Shown here: piece after piece, positions 43,181 through 50,157 of the stretch
Numbering within the stretch: position 1 is the stretch's first letter
Layout: the number at the start of each line of letters is the position of its first letter
From: Chryseobacterium pennae
GTDB taxonomy: Bacteria; Bacteroidota; Bacteroidia; Flavobacteriales; Weeksellaceae
NCBI RefSeq assembly: GCF_003385515.1
Contig: NZ_QNVT01000018.1
Location: 1-64,000, forward strand
Length of the DNA stretch: 64,000 nucleotides
Direction: 5' to 3'
Made by a program: the position numbers and the translations under genes
The notes under the pieces: generated by a model
Told to the model about the DNA's origin: nothing
What the model saw: only the letters and a program-made list of their open reading frames with translations
Database searches by the model: none

Positions 43181-43210
43181 AAAGCGATCTCAATATGAGA
43201 CCGCTTTTTT
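43181..43210 (+). terminator. Terminator of the ROK kinase gene
   Basis: AAAGCG..TCTCA / TGAGA..CGCTTT (43181-43207) forms a stem with one mismatch and is followed by a long T run. Confidence 0.8.
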
Positions 43211-43353
43211 TTGCAATTAATGCACGAATGGATTTATTAGTGCGTTCGTGGCAAAAAAAATCTCCTATACAGACTGGCAATTCTCTTTGTTTCATTCGGA
43301 TTATCTATCAAAACAATTCATGAGATCCGTATCAAAATCCATAAAGTTTTTCT

Positions 43354-43361
43354 TATTTTTG
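43354..43361 (+). promoter_or_regulatory. -7 box upstream of msrA
   Basis: TATTTTTG is a perfect TAnnTTTG match, 62 nt before ATG 43424. The region 43160-43423 has no convincing gene. Confidence 0.45.
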
Positions 43362-43423
43362 ATTAGCATTTTCTGCAGTCCCGAGACTCAAAAAAATGCA
43401 ATAAAACAATATAATTACCAAAA

Positions 43424-43978
43424 ATGGATAACAATAATTTAGAAACCATCGTTTTCGGTGGTGGGTGCTTCTGGTGTGTAGAAAGCTGTTTCAATCTGTT
43501 AAAAGGCGTTGATGCTGCCATCTCAGGATATTCTGGCGGTCACAAAGACAATCCTACTTATCAGGAGGTGTGTACAGGTGAAACAGGCCATGCAGAAGTA
43601 GTACAGATCACTTATAACCCTTCCATAATTTCCTATGAACAATTAATGGATGTTTTCTTCTTCCTACATGATCCTACTCAACTCAACAGACAGGGGAATG
43701 ATATCGGGACACAATATCGTTCCGTAATTTACTATAAAGATACTGCTGAAAAACAAAAGGCAGAGCAAGCAATCCAGGTATCTCAGGCATCAGGAAGATG
43801 GGCCGGCACTTATGTAACTGAACTGGCTCCACTTGAAAAATTCTGGCCGGCAGAACAGTATCATCAGGGATATTACAATGAAAATCCTACACAACCTTAC
43901 TGTAGTGCCGTAGTAGGTCCTAAGATCCAGAAGTTTAAAAAGTATTTTGGAGAACTGGGAATGCTGAATGCAGAGTAA
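43424..43978 (+). CDS. msrA: Peptide-methionine (S)-S-oxide reductase MsrA
   Basis: This 184-residue cytoplasmic MsrA has the catalytic GGGCFWC motif with Cys15 as nucleophile, YSGGHKDNPTYQEVCTGETGHAEVVQ, DPTQLNRQGNDIGTQYRS and the C-terminal EQYHQGYYNENPTQPYC. It repairs methionine-S-sulfoxide in proteins using thioredoxin. A stop codon (TAA 43412-43414) just upstream in the same frame fixes the start at 43424 and rules out an exported longer form. It is followed 26 bp later by the first tandem MIQF peptide, so co-transcription is likely. Confidence 0.95.
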   Translation: MDNNNLETIVFGGGCFWCVESCFNLLKGVDAAISGYSGGHKDNPTYQEVCTGETGHAEVVQITYNPSIISYEQLMDVFFFLHDPTQLNRQGNDIGTQYRSVIYYKDTAEKQKAEQAIQVSQASGRWAGTYVTELAPLEKFWPAEQYHQGYYNENPTQPYCSAVVGPKIQKFKKYFGELGMLNAE

Positions 43979-44004
43979 ACATAAAACAGTATAACCATAA
44001 CAGT

Positions 44005-44175
44005 ATGATTCAATTTATTTTAATGCTTTTGGGCTTGGCATTTCCAAACAATAATGCCAATGCAATAACAAGTAATAGCAATCAATTAATAACTTATTCT
44101 GTAGTACCGCCTACTTATGAGGACGGAGGACCAGTAGGTGGAGAAACAGGACAAACACCGCCACCAAGAAAATAA
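44005..44175 (+). CDS. MIQF-type small peptide, copy 1
   Basis: This 56-residue peptide starts MIQFILMLLGLAFPNNNANAIT, a ~13-residue hydrophobic stretch without the basic n-region of a normal signal peptide, followed by Pro-Asn-Asn. The middle is Asn/Ser/Thr-rich and the end is GGETGQTPPPRK. It is nearly a duplicate of copy 2 (44206), with ITYSVVPP shared exactly. I do not recognise the family. At least nine related genes occur in this window, which argues that this is a real gene. It follows msrA by 26 bp and is probably in its transcript. Confidence 0.7.
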   Translation: MIQFILMLLGLAFPNNNANAITSNSNQLITYSVVPPTYEDGGPVGGETGQTPPPRK

Positions 44176-44205
44176 TCTTTTATAAACAACTTTAACCATA
44201 AAAAT

Positions 44206-44373
44206 ATGATTAAGTTTACTTTAATGCTTTTGGGCTTGGCATTTCCAAGCAATAATGCCAATACAATAACAAGTGATAACAATCAATTAATAACTTACTC
44301 TGTAGTACCGCCTAGCTATGATGGTGGACCTGTAACAGGAGAGACTGGGCAAACACCACCACCAAGAAAATAA
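44206..44373 (+). CDS. MIQF-type small peptide, copy 2
   Basis: This 55-residue peptide (start MIKFTLMLLGLAFPSNN) is a close tandem duplicate of copy 1: same hydrophobic start, QLITYSVVPP, and end GETGQTPPPRK. The 30-bp spacer contains TTTAACCATAAA, a string also found just before copy 4 (45683). Differences are mainly conservative substitutions (NAI to NTI, TYED to SYDG), so the reading frame is being kept. No cysteines and no GG-leader are present. Function is unknown. Confidence 0.7.
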   Translation: MIKFTLMLLGLAFPSNNANTITSDNNQLITYSVVPPSYDGGPVTGETGQTPPPRK

Positions 44374-44391
44374 CACCTCAGCATAAAAAAT

Positions 44392-44526
44392 ATGATTCAA
44401 TTTATTTTGGTCTTATTAGTACTTACATTTTTAAATAATAAATCTTTATTGATACAGCGGGATATTCTATATTCCGCTTTTTTTTGCTCAATATCCTGCA
44501 TATTTCTCAATAATGTAAATTGTTGA
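44392..44526 (+). pseudogene. Truncated MIQF-type peptide, copy 3
   Basis: The ORF starts MIQFILVLLVLTFLNN like its neighbours, but after ~16 codons homology stops. The frame then runs through a terminator hairpin (44456-44478) and into the 3' end of the opposite gene. The polar middle and the TPPxK ending are missing. It looks like a copy cut off by the arrival or expansion of the terminator/minus-strand gene. Confidence 0.6.
44456..44486 (+). terminator. Terminator of the msrA-peptide unit
   Basis: AGCGGGATA (44456-44464) pairs with TATTCCGCT (44470-44478) with one wobble and is followed by a seven-T run. Confidence 0.8.
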
Positions 44527-45300
44527 AGCTCTTAATTCTCTCCCTGTATCAGGGTCTACTCCATCCATGGTAAAAAACTCAACATTTCCATTAAACTTTG
44601 AGTACCAAGTAGTACCTAAAGCATTATCTACAGTAAGAGTATCCTTTCTTGTAATCCGTTTAAAATATCTCAATTGGATAGTATCTTTCGGAATAAGACT
44701 ACGTTGAGGGTTCTTATCTTCACAATTGGCCAACTTATACTCATTATCATCCCAAAACATACAACTTCTTTCATCAGCAGATGAACCAAAGAAGCTTAAT
44801 GGTGTACTGTTCTTACTTCTTGATGAATAATGATTTCCAACTAAAACACTTATCACCAGAAAAGCTCCGGCTATCCCCAGTCCATTTTGCTTAACAAACT
44901 CCGGCATTTTGAAATGCTGCTCGTTGGTAATATTGATAATAATATTAGATAACTTTTCCGACAATGATTCCTCATGTTCATCTACCTTTATCTTCACCGT
45001 GGTTTTATTGGTCTCTTCATCTTTCTTAACAAATGTTGTAGAGAAGTCAATAAAATCATCGTAACCAACATAAAGACTAAGTTTATCAAGAATCTCTCCA
45101 TCTCTTATGTCAGGGTCCTCATTATCTATTATACAAATATTATAATATCTAACGAAAGTTCTTTCATTAATAAGAAATTTCCATGTTTTCTCAAAATGAT
45201 CAGAAAGTTCAGAAGCTAATCCACTTTTTGAAGTCTTTTTTGGAAAGTCTTCTCGAGCTTTATTAAACACCTCATGAATTAGTAGTTTTTTCTTGGACAT
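44488..45300 (-). CDS. One-pass membrane protein of unknown function
   Basis: This 270-residue protein has a cytoplasmic N-terminal domain (1-~135) with a conserved-looking block (KTSKSGLASELSDHFEKTWKFLINERTFVRYYN ... LDKLSLYVGYDDFIDFSTTFVKKDEE). One helix follows (about 143-160, LGIAGAFLVISVLVG), then a ~105-residue periplasmic domain with two Cys (SCMFWDD, NCED). The topology, cytoplasmic domain-helix-sensor domain, is like a membrane-bound regulator, but no known DNA-binding motif is certain. It lies between the two peptide-gene groups and is divergent from the copy-4/kinase unit. Function is unknown. Confidence 0.6.
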   Translation of the reverse strand: MSKKKLLIHEVFNKAREDFPKKTSKSGLASELSDHFEKTWKFLINERTFVRYYNICIIDNEDPDIRDGEILDKLSLYVGYDDFIDFSTTFVKKDEETNKTTVKIKVDEHEESLSEKLSNIIINITNEQHFKMPEFVKQNGLGIAGAFLVISVLVGNHYSSRSKNSTPLSFFGSSADERSCMFWDDNEYKLANCEDKNPQRSLIPKDTIQLRYFKRITRKDTLTVDNALGTTWYSKFNGNVEFFTMDGVDPDTGRELRASTIYIIEKYAGY

Positions 45301-45375
45301 ATATAGTTTTTTGAGTCTTTACAAAATAGGCGATTATCAGTCATACCACATTACGGATTTCCATAAAGCCAACAT

Positions 45376-45402
45376 TGTCCAATTCGTGTCCATCAATGTC
45401 CA
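45376..45402. promoter_or_regulatory. Three phased TGTCCA direct repeats
   Basis: TGTCCA occurs at 45376, 45387 and 45397, spaced 11 and 10 bp, one helical turn apart. The repeats lie between the divergent 44488-45300 gene and the candidate promoter at 45436. They are good candidates for an activator or response-regulator site, perhaps for the regulator at 47641. Confidence 0.5.
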
Positions 45403-45435
45403 AAACATGACTTAGTAATACGTCACCCTTTGTCG

Positions 45436-45443
45436 CATCTTTG
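45436..45443 (+). promoter_or_regulatory. Candidate -7 box of the peptide-kinase-regulator unit
   Basis: CATCTTTG has one mismatch to TAnnTTTG. It lies ~34 bp after the phased repeats and implies a ~230-nt 5' leader before copy 4. Confidence 0.35.
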
Positions 45444-45513
45444 CTTCAGAAAATCAGTAAAAACAAAACATTACAAAAACAAATTTACAAAACTGATTTC
45501 AAAATCACCAGAT

Positions 45514-45655
45514 AAAACGGAGGTAAAACTCCGGGTTGGGAAGCAGATGTTTCTCCTCCGTTTTTGAAGGTTCACTTCCCAAAAAATTTAGAAGCGCTTC
45601 AATTTTTTTAATCGTGTACCCCTATCTGCGATCTGTTTCGCAGGGAAGAACACGA
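45514..45655 (+). ncRNA. Structured 5' leader with interleaved stems
   Basis: Stem A pairs AAAACGGAGG (45514-45523) with CCTCCGTTTT (45555-45564). Stem B pairs TTGGGAAG (45536-45543) with CTTCCCAA (45575-45582), starting inside A's loop: a pseudoknot order. CGGAG/CTCCG (45518-45522/45529-45533) competes with A. A third domain pairs TCGTGT (45612-45617) with ACACGA (45650-45655) around CTGCG/CGCAG. It lies directly upstream of peptide copy 4. It resembles no riboswitch class I know. A T-run after stem A (45561-45565) could make it an attenuator. Confidence 0.45.
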
Positions 45656-45682
45656 ATGCTTTAACCATAAATTTTTTGAACA

Positions 45683-45895
45683 ATGATCCAGTTTATCATG
45701 ATGCTATTTTTAGCATTTACAAATAATAACGTCAATACACACTATAACAACAATCCAAAATCCAATATCACAACATTCAGTGCCAAAGAAGATCCGGATA
45801 CGGAAACTGGTGATGGTAATGGAAATGGCCATGGAAGTGGAGGCAATACCACAGGAAATACAGGACAGACTCCTCCTCCTTATGCTTTACCATAA
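45683..45895 (+). CDS. MIQF-type small peptide, copy 4 (Gly-rich subtype)
   Basis: This 70-residue peptide starts MIQFIMMLFLAFTNNNVNT and has a glycine/asparagine-rich stretch (DGNGNGHGSGGNTTGNTGQ) before TPPPYALP. Only copy 9 (50747) shares this GNGHG.GGNT.GNTGQ segment. It lies 62 bp before the TPR sensor kinase, though a hairpin with T-tract (45901) stands between them. The long structured leader upstream suggests post-transcriptional control. It could be the signal or target of the kinase, but this is inference. Confidence 0.68.
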   Translation: MIQFIMMLFLAFTNNNVNTHYNNNPKSNITTFSAKEDPDTETGDGNGNGHGSGGNTTGNTGQTPPPYALP

Positions 45896-45900
45896 TAAAT

Positions 45901-45935
45901 AAAGGATAGATTGTAAAAATCTATCCTTTTTCTTA
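45901..45935 (+). terminator. Terminator after peptide copy 4
   Basis: AAAGGATAGATT (45901-45912) and AATCTATCCTTT (45918-45929) form a perfect 12-bp stem and continue into TTTCTT. Partial read-through would be needed for the kinase gene unless it has its own promoter nearby. Confidence 0.85.
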
Positions 45936-45957
45936 TTTTGCATTCTAAACTGAAGTC

Positions 45958-47628
45958 ATGAAAAAAAGTTTTTTATTTATTGTTGTCCTCACAACTCTTT
46001 TTTTCTGTTCCGAAAAAAGACCTGCAACAAAAATATCCCAAACCCAGAATGCATATTATCTAAAAGCAAGAGAATTCAGAGATAAAAAAATTTCCGACTC
46101 CGCTTTTTATTATTACAACCTTGCCAAAGATGAATATTTAAAGATCAACGATTCTATTGGAGCTGCTGAATCATTAATCAACATGGCTATTATTCAAACA
46201 TATTATGGAGATTTTTATGGCAGTATAGAATCCTCATCAGAAGCCAACACTTTCCTTAAAGATGAGAAAGACAGTATCACCAGAAGAGATCTGTCTTCCA
46301 GTTACAATAATATGGGAATTGCTTCTGCATTTCTATACAATCAGGATAGTGCCATTACTTTTTATCAATACGCTTTAAAATACAACGATGATGATGATAA
46401 GAAATATATCTATTATAACAATCTCGGGAATGCTCTTATAAGTCAAAAGAACTTCAAACTTGCCCAAAAATATTTAAACTATGCAGTTTTATCCAAAAAC
46501 CATGAAAATAGAGCAAGAGCAATTAATAATTTAGCAAGAGCCAAATTCACTGCAGACAATAGCTATAATCCTTTACCAGAATATTATGCAGCATTAGAAA
46601 TCAGAGAAAAAGACAACAACCTGGATGGTCTCAATTCAAGTTATGGAACCTTGGCAGATTATTTTTTTTCAAAGGATAAAGAGAAGTCTCTTATATATGC
46701 TAAAAAAATGCTGCAAACAGCTACCACAATTAATAATCCTGAAGATCAGCTGCAAGCCTTACAGAAAATTATTATCATCGATAAAAATAACTACAACAAA
46801 TATTTTGAAAAATTTCAGTCTATTAATGACAGCATACAGATTTCGAGAAATAAAGCTAAAAACCAGTTTGCCTATTTCCGGTATGGCCTGGAAAAAGAAA
46901 AAGCTGAAAATCAGACCTTAAAATATCAGAAAGCAGAGAAAGAAGTACAGCTCCTTCAACGGAATATTGGCTTAGGAGCCCTATCTCTACTTCTTATAGG
47001 TGGTTTTGTATACTATAAAAGAAGGAAGAAAAGGCTACAACGAGAAAATGAATTAAAGATTAAAGAAAACGAGCTCAAAATGTCAAAAAAGGTCCACGAT
47101 GTAGTGGCTAATGGTATTTATCAGGTAATGACAAAAATTGAGAATCAGGAGAACTTTGATAAGGACAAAGCTTTGGATGAACTGGAATTTGTTTACGAAA
47201 AGTCCAGAGATATTTCCTATGAAAAGACGGATATCGGTGACACCGTTGAATTTGCCGAAAAAATATTCAACCTCATTAGCTCCTTTACAAGCGATCATGT
47301 AAAGCCCTTCCTTACCGGAAACAGTCAAAATCTGTGGGATGATGTAAGTGGAGCAGTTCAAAGTGAAATTTTTCAGATCATCCGTGAACTGTTGGTGAAT
47401 ATGAAAAAGCACAGTCAGGCCAGCCTTGTAGTTTTTAAATTTGAAAGAAAAAATAACCTCATACATATCCAATATAAAGACAATGGCATTGGTATCCCGG
47501 AAAATATTATCCATGGAAAGGGATTATCAAATACGGTTTCCCGTATTGAAAAGATAGAGGGGACCATTATTTTTGACAATAAAACAGAAAAAGGGTTGAA
47601 AATCAATATTTCATTCCCCACATCTTAA
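45958..47628 (+). CDS. Tetratricopeptide-repeat sensor histidine kinase
   Basis: This 556-residue protein has a lipoprotein-like or anchor start (MKKSFLFIVVLTTLFFC, Cys17). A periplasmic TPR region spans roughly 30-300 (SSSYNNMGIASAFLYNQDSAITFYQYALKYN, YYNNLGNALISQKNFKLAQKYLNYA). A coiled region precedes a transmembrane helix (337-353) and a cytoplasmic kinase. His380 in MSKKVHDVVANGIYQVM is the likely phospho-acceptor of a NarL-type (HisKA_3-like) kinase. The ATPase domain has the N box ELLVNMKKHSQA, the G1 box DNGIGIPE and GKGLSN. The response regulator follows 12 bp later. The signal is unknown. Confidence 0.88.
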   Translation: MKKSFLFIVVLTTLFFCSEKRPATKISQTQNAYYLKAREFRDKKISDSAFYYYNLAKDEYLKINDSIGAAESLINMAIIQTYYGDFYGSIESSSEANTFLKDEKDSITRRDLSSSYNNMGIASAFLYNQDSAITFYQYALKYNDDDDKKYIYYNNLGNALISQKNFKLAQKYLNYAVLSKNHENRARAINNLARAKFTADNSYNPLPEYYAALEIREKDNNLDGLNSSYGTLADYFFSKDKEKSLIYAKKMLQTATTINNPEDQLQALQKIIIIDKNNYNKYFEKFQSINDSIQISRNKAKNQFAYFRYGLEKEKAENQTLKYQKAEKEVQLLQRNIGLGALSLLLIGGFVYYKRRKKRLQRENELKIKENELKMSKKVHDVVANGIYQVMTKIENQENFDKDKALDELEFVYEKSRDISYEKTDIGDTVEFAEKIFNLISSFTSDHVKPFLTGNSQNLWDDVSGAVQSEIFQIIRELLVNMKKHSQASLVVFKFERKNNLIHIQYKDNGIGIPENIIHGKGLSNTVSRIEKIEGTIIFDNKTEKGLKINISFPTS

Positions 47629-47640
47629 AATCATAAAGAA

Positions 47641-48306
47641 ATGTTCAAAAAAATTTTAATAGCCGAAGACCACGAAAGCAGCAGTATTTCTGTACAGAGA
47701 ACACTGGAAGACCTTACTATTTCCAATACGGATTATGTGTATTATTGTGATGATGCAGTAGCCAAAATTCAAAAGTCCATTCGGGAAAATGATTTATATG
47801 ACTTGTTGATTACTGACCTCTCTTTTGAGGAAGATCACCATGAACAAAAGATTAAAGATGGCAAAGAACTTATTAAAACGATAAAAGAACTACAGCCCAC
47901 TCTGAAAACTATTGTCTTTTCTGCAGAGCACAAATCCGGGATTATCAATTCCCTTTTTACAGAATATGGAATCAATGGTTTTGTTCGAAAGGCCAGAAAT
48001 GATGCTAAAGACCTTAAAAAAGCAATTTCTTCGGTATATGAAGGCAAAAATTATCTGTCCCTTGATCTTAAACAGGAAGTTAAAAAGCTAAACAGCTATG
48101 AATTTTCAGAATACGATATCACCCTTGTTTCTCTCCTCTCACAAGGTGTTCTTCAAAAAAACATTCCTGTGTATCTTCAGAATAACAATATAAAACCCAA
48201 TAGTCTTAGCAGTGTAGAAAAGAAACTGAACAGCCTGAAAGAAGAACTTGGCATCACCAATAACGAACAGCTTGTTGCTTTTTGTAAAGATCTGGGAATT
48301 ATTTAG
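47641..48306 (+). CDS. Response regulator with LuxR-like C-terminal domain
   Basis: This 221-residue protein has a receiver domain (1-~130) with acidic Glu9-Asp10 and phospho-acceptor Asp59 (LLITDLSF), and TIVFSAEHK supplying the conserved Ser and Lys. The C-terminal ~65 residues (EYDITLVSLLSQGVLQKNIPVYL...SVEKKLNSLKEELGITNNEQLVAFCKDLGII) have the helix spacing of LuxR/GerE HTH domains but diverged sequence. It is the cognate partner of the TPR kinase. The phased TGTCCA repeats upstream of copy 4 are candidate targets (inference). A strong terminator follows. Confidence 0.85.
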   Translation: MFKKILIAEDHESSSISVQRTLEDLTISNTDYVYYCDDAVAKIQKSIRENDLYDLLITDLSFEEDHHEQKIKDGKELIKTIKELQPTLKTIVFSAEHKSGIINSLFTEYGINGFVRKARNDAKDLKKAISSVYEGKNYLSLDLKQEVKKLNSYEFSEYDITLVSLLSQGVLQKNIPVYLQNNNIKPNSLSSVEKKLNSLKEELGITNNEQLVAFCKDLGII

Positions 48307-48329
48307 ATTAAAAATACCTCATCTTTTAT

Positions 48330-48361
48330 AGAACCTTTCAAAATTTTGAAAGGTTCTTTTG
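48330..48361 (+). terminator. Terminator of the kinase-regulator unit
   Basis: A perfect 28-nt palindrome (48330-48357, arms AGAACCTTTCAAAA and complement) continues into TTTTGTT. Confidence 0.9.
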
Positions 48362-48401
48362 TTGTTACGGTTTCCCGTAAGGATAGGCTTTTAAAGGGTT
48401 A

Positions 48402-48409
48402 TATTTTTG
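48402..48409 (+). promoter_or_regulatory. -7 box of the HsdR-N-domain gene
   Basis: TATTTTTG is a perfect TAnnTTTG match, 19 nt before ATG 48429. Confidence 0.55.
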
Positions 48410-48428
48410 GAATATAAAAAAGAACATC

Positions 48429-49496
48429 ATGGATCTTAAGATTAAACTTGAGCAACTACAACAAAAAGTAATAGCATTAAAAGATCAGATTGCTACCGAA
48501 GAAGCAACTAAAAATGCTTTTGTAATGCCCTTTATACAAATTTTAGGGTATGATATATTTAATCCCACAGAAGTCGTTCCTGAACACATTTGTGATATTG
48601 GAACAAAAAAAGGGGAAAAAGTAGATTATGTGATTAAAAACAATGACGAGCCTATTTTTATCATTGAATGTAAGCATTGGAAAGAAAATGCAGATGCTCA
48701 TAATTCTCAGCTTCACAGATATTATCATGTTTCCAAAACAAGATTTGGAGTTCTTACCAACGGTATTATTTATAATTTCTATACTGATCTTGAGAAACCT
48801 AATATTATGGATGAAAAACCATTTTTCACTATAAATATTGAAGACTTAAAAGACAGTTCTATTAAGATTCTTGAAAACTTTACCAAGAAAGACTATAATC
48901 TTGAAAGTATTTTGGATTCTGCAGAAGCCCTAAAATATATTAAGGCTATCAGAAAAGAATTCGAAAAAGAAATTGAAACTCCTTCTGATGAAATCGTAAA
49001 ACTTTTAGTAAACAGATTCTTTGATAAGCCTATTACAGCGAGTAGATTACTTTCTTTTAAAGAGTATACAAAAAAGGCATTGACAACCTCTATCAATGAA
49101 TCTATTAGCTTTAGACTTAAGTCTGCTCTGAGTATAAATGAACAAATTGAAAAACAAGATGATGATCTAAAAACATCTCAGCCTATTGATGAGAATAATG
49201 ATTCTAAAATTGTTACCACTGAAGAAGAACTTGAAGGATTTCAAATTGTAAAAGCGATTATGAGAGAAAAGGTTCCCTCAACACGCATAGCCTATAGAGA
49301 CACATTATCCTATTTTGGAATTTTACTGGATGACAATAACAGAAAACCGCTTTGCAGACTTCACTTTAATACCGCAAATAAATATATTGAAACATTCCAT
49401 AATGGAAAGGATTCTGGTGAAAAGACCCTACTCAACAGCCTTGATGATATCTATAATTTTAGAGAAGAACTTCACAAAACTTTAGAAAACTATTAA
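48429..49496 (+). CDS. Stand-alone HsdR N-terminal-type nuclease domain protein
   Basis: This 355-residue protein has an N-terminal coiled-coil start and a PD-(D/E)xK-like core: Asp66 (EKVDYVIKN) and Glu80-x-Lys82 (IFIIECKHWKE), preceded by ATKNAFVMPFIQILGYDIFNPTEVVPE. This matches the HSDR_N domain of type I restriction subunits. It lacks helicase motor motifs and no hsdM/hsdS is nearby, so it is not a complete restriction enzyme. The C-terminal half resembles no domain I can name, but contains DTLSYFGILLDDNNRKPLCRLHFN..K.I, seen in similar single proteins. It may act as a nuclease or defence effector. Confidence 0.75.
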   Translation: MDLKIKLEQLQQKVIALKDQIATEEATKNAFVMPFIQILGYDIFNPTEVVPEHICDIGTKKGEKVDYVIKNNDEPIFIIECKHWKENADAHNSQLHRYYHVSKTRFGVLTNGIIYNFYTDLEKPNIMDEKPFFTINIEDLKDSSIKILENFTKKDYNLESILDSAEALKYIKAIRKEFEKEIETPSDEIVKLLVNRFFDKPITASRLLSFKEYTKKALTTSINESISFRLKSALSINEQIEKQDDDLKTSQPIDENNDSKIVTTEEELEGFQIVKAIMREKVPSTRIAYRDTLSYFGILLDDNNRKPLCRLHFNTANKYIETFHNGKDSGEKTLLNSLDDIYNFREELHKTLENY

Positions 49497-49561
49497 CATT
49501 ACAACAATAAAGTGCTCTTCAATAACCATGAAAACTATTTTTATATAAAAAAACAAATACT

Positions 49562-49882
49562 ATGAAAAAACTACTTTTTACAGGTCTCCTAGGCCTTGGT
49601 CTTTTATTACCTACTAACTTTTCGGCCTCTACAGCCAGCATTACTTCAACAAAAGAACTACTTACCAAAAACCCAAGGAAAGGAAAAACAAAAACCAGCA
49701 GAAAAAACAGGTCAACAAGATCAAGCTATTCTTCTCCAAGATCTTATTCTTCAAGTTCCAGAAGTAAAGGGTGTACCTATAACGGTAACCAATTGTACGT
49801 TGGCTCAAGAGGAGGCTGTTATTATTACTCCGGAAGCAGTAAACAATATGTAGATCGTTCTTATTGCTCTGGCTGCAACTAA
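49562..49882 (+). CDS. Small secreted cationic protein with PBCV-basic-adaptor-like C-terminus
   Basis: This 106-residue protein has a signal peptide (1-~23, ending FSASTAS). A very basic Lys/Arg/Ser stretch follows (NPRKGKTKTSRKNRSTRSSYSSPRSYSSSSRSK). The Cys/Tyr-rich end (GCTYNGNQLYVGSRGGCYYYSG, then QYVDRSYCSGC) follows the GxRGGCYY...YVDRS.C pattern of the PBCV-specific basic adaptor domain. It is probably exported and could bind acidic surfaces or nucleic acid. It lies between the HsdR-N protein and the second peptide cluster and has its own terminator. Confidence 0.7.
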   Translation: MKKLLFTGLLGLGLLLPTNFSASTASITSTKELLTKNPRKGKTKTSRKNRSTRSSYSSPRSYSSSSRSKGCTYNGNQLYVGSRGGCYYYSGSSKQYVDRSYCSGCN

Positions 49883-49926
49883 ACAAAAAAGTAAAAACTA
49901 AAAACACTATATATATCAACATCATT

Positions 49927-49955
49927 AAAAAGCGAAGAAAATCTTCGCTTTTTTT
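49927..49955 (+). terminator. Terminator after the cationic protein gene
   Basis: AAAAAGCGAAGA (49927-49938) and TCTTCGCTTTTT (49942-49953) form a perfect 12-bp stem and continue into T residues. The near-match box TATTTTCG at 49958-49965 may start the next transcript. Confidence 0.9.
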
Positions 49956-49984
49956 AGTATTTTCGGGAACTAAATTCTAATACT

Positions 49985-50140
49985 ATGATTCAGCTTTTAT
50001 TAACATTACTAGGTCTGATATTTCCCGGGAATAGTATAAATACCACTAATATTTCTCAAGATACTATAATACAAAACACAAATATTGGAGAGGGATTAGA
50101 CACTGGAGGTGAAACAACTCAGACACCACCTAAAAAGTAA
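49985..50140 (+). CDS. MIQF-type small peptide, copy 5
   Basis: This 51-residue peptide (start MIQLLLTLLGLIFPGN) is the first of six tandem copies. After the hydrophobic start comes an Asn/Thr/Ile-rich segment, then GEGLDTGGETTQTPPKK. The NIGEGLDTGGE block recurs as DLGENLDTGEE, DLGEGLDTSGE, NLSEGLDTGGD in the next copies, showing a conserved C-terminal motif. No basic n-region, no cysteine and no GG-leader are present. Copy 6 starts 17 bp later. Confidence 0.7.
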   Translation: MIQLLLTLLGLIFPGNSINTTNISQDTIIQNTNIGEGLDTGGETTQTPPKK

Positions 50141-50157
50141 TATATAAAATAACAACT

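Noticed and set aside
43320..43442. 40-codon frame upstream of msrA that looks like a lipoprotein signal (FFLFLISIFCS), perhaps the true N-terminus of an exported MsrA joined by slippage at an A7 run
   Set aside because: The msrA frame has a TAA at 43412-43414, and the third frame also closes at TAA 43427-43429, so neither +1 nor -1 slippage at the A7 run can join the two.
45514..45582. Simple Rho-independent terminator downstream of some gene
   Set aside because: No plus-strand gene ends upstream within 1 kb, and the stems interleave, so a leader RNA fits better.
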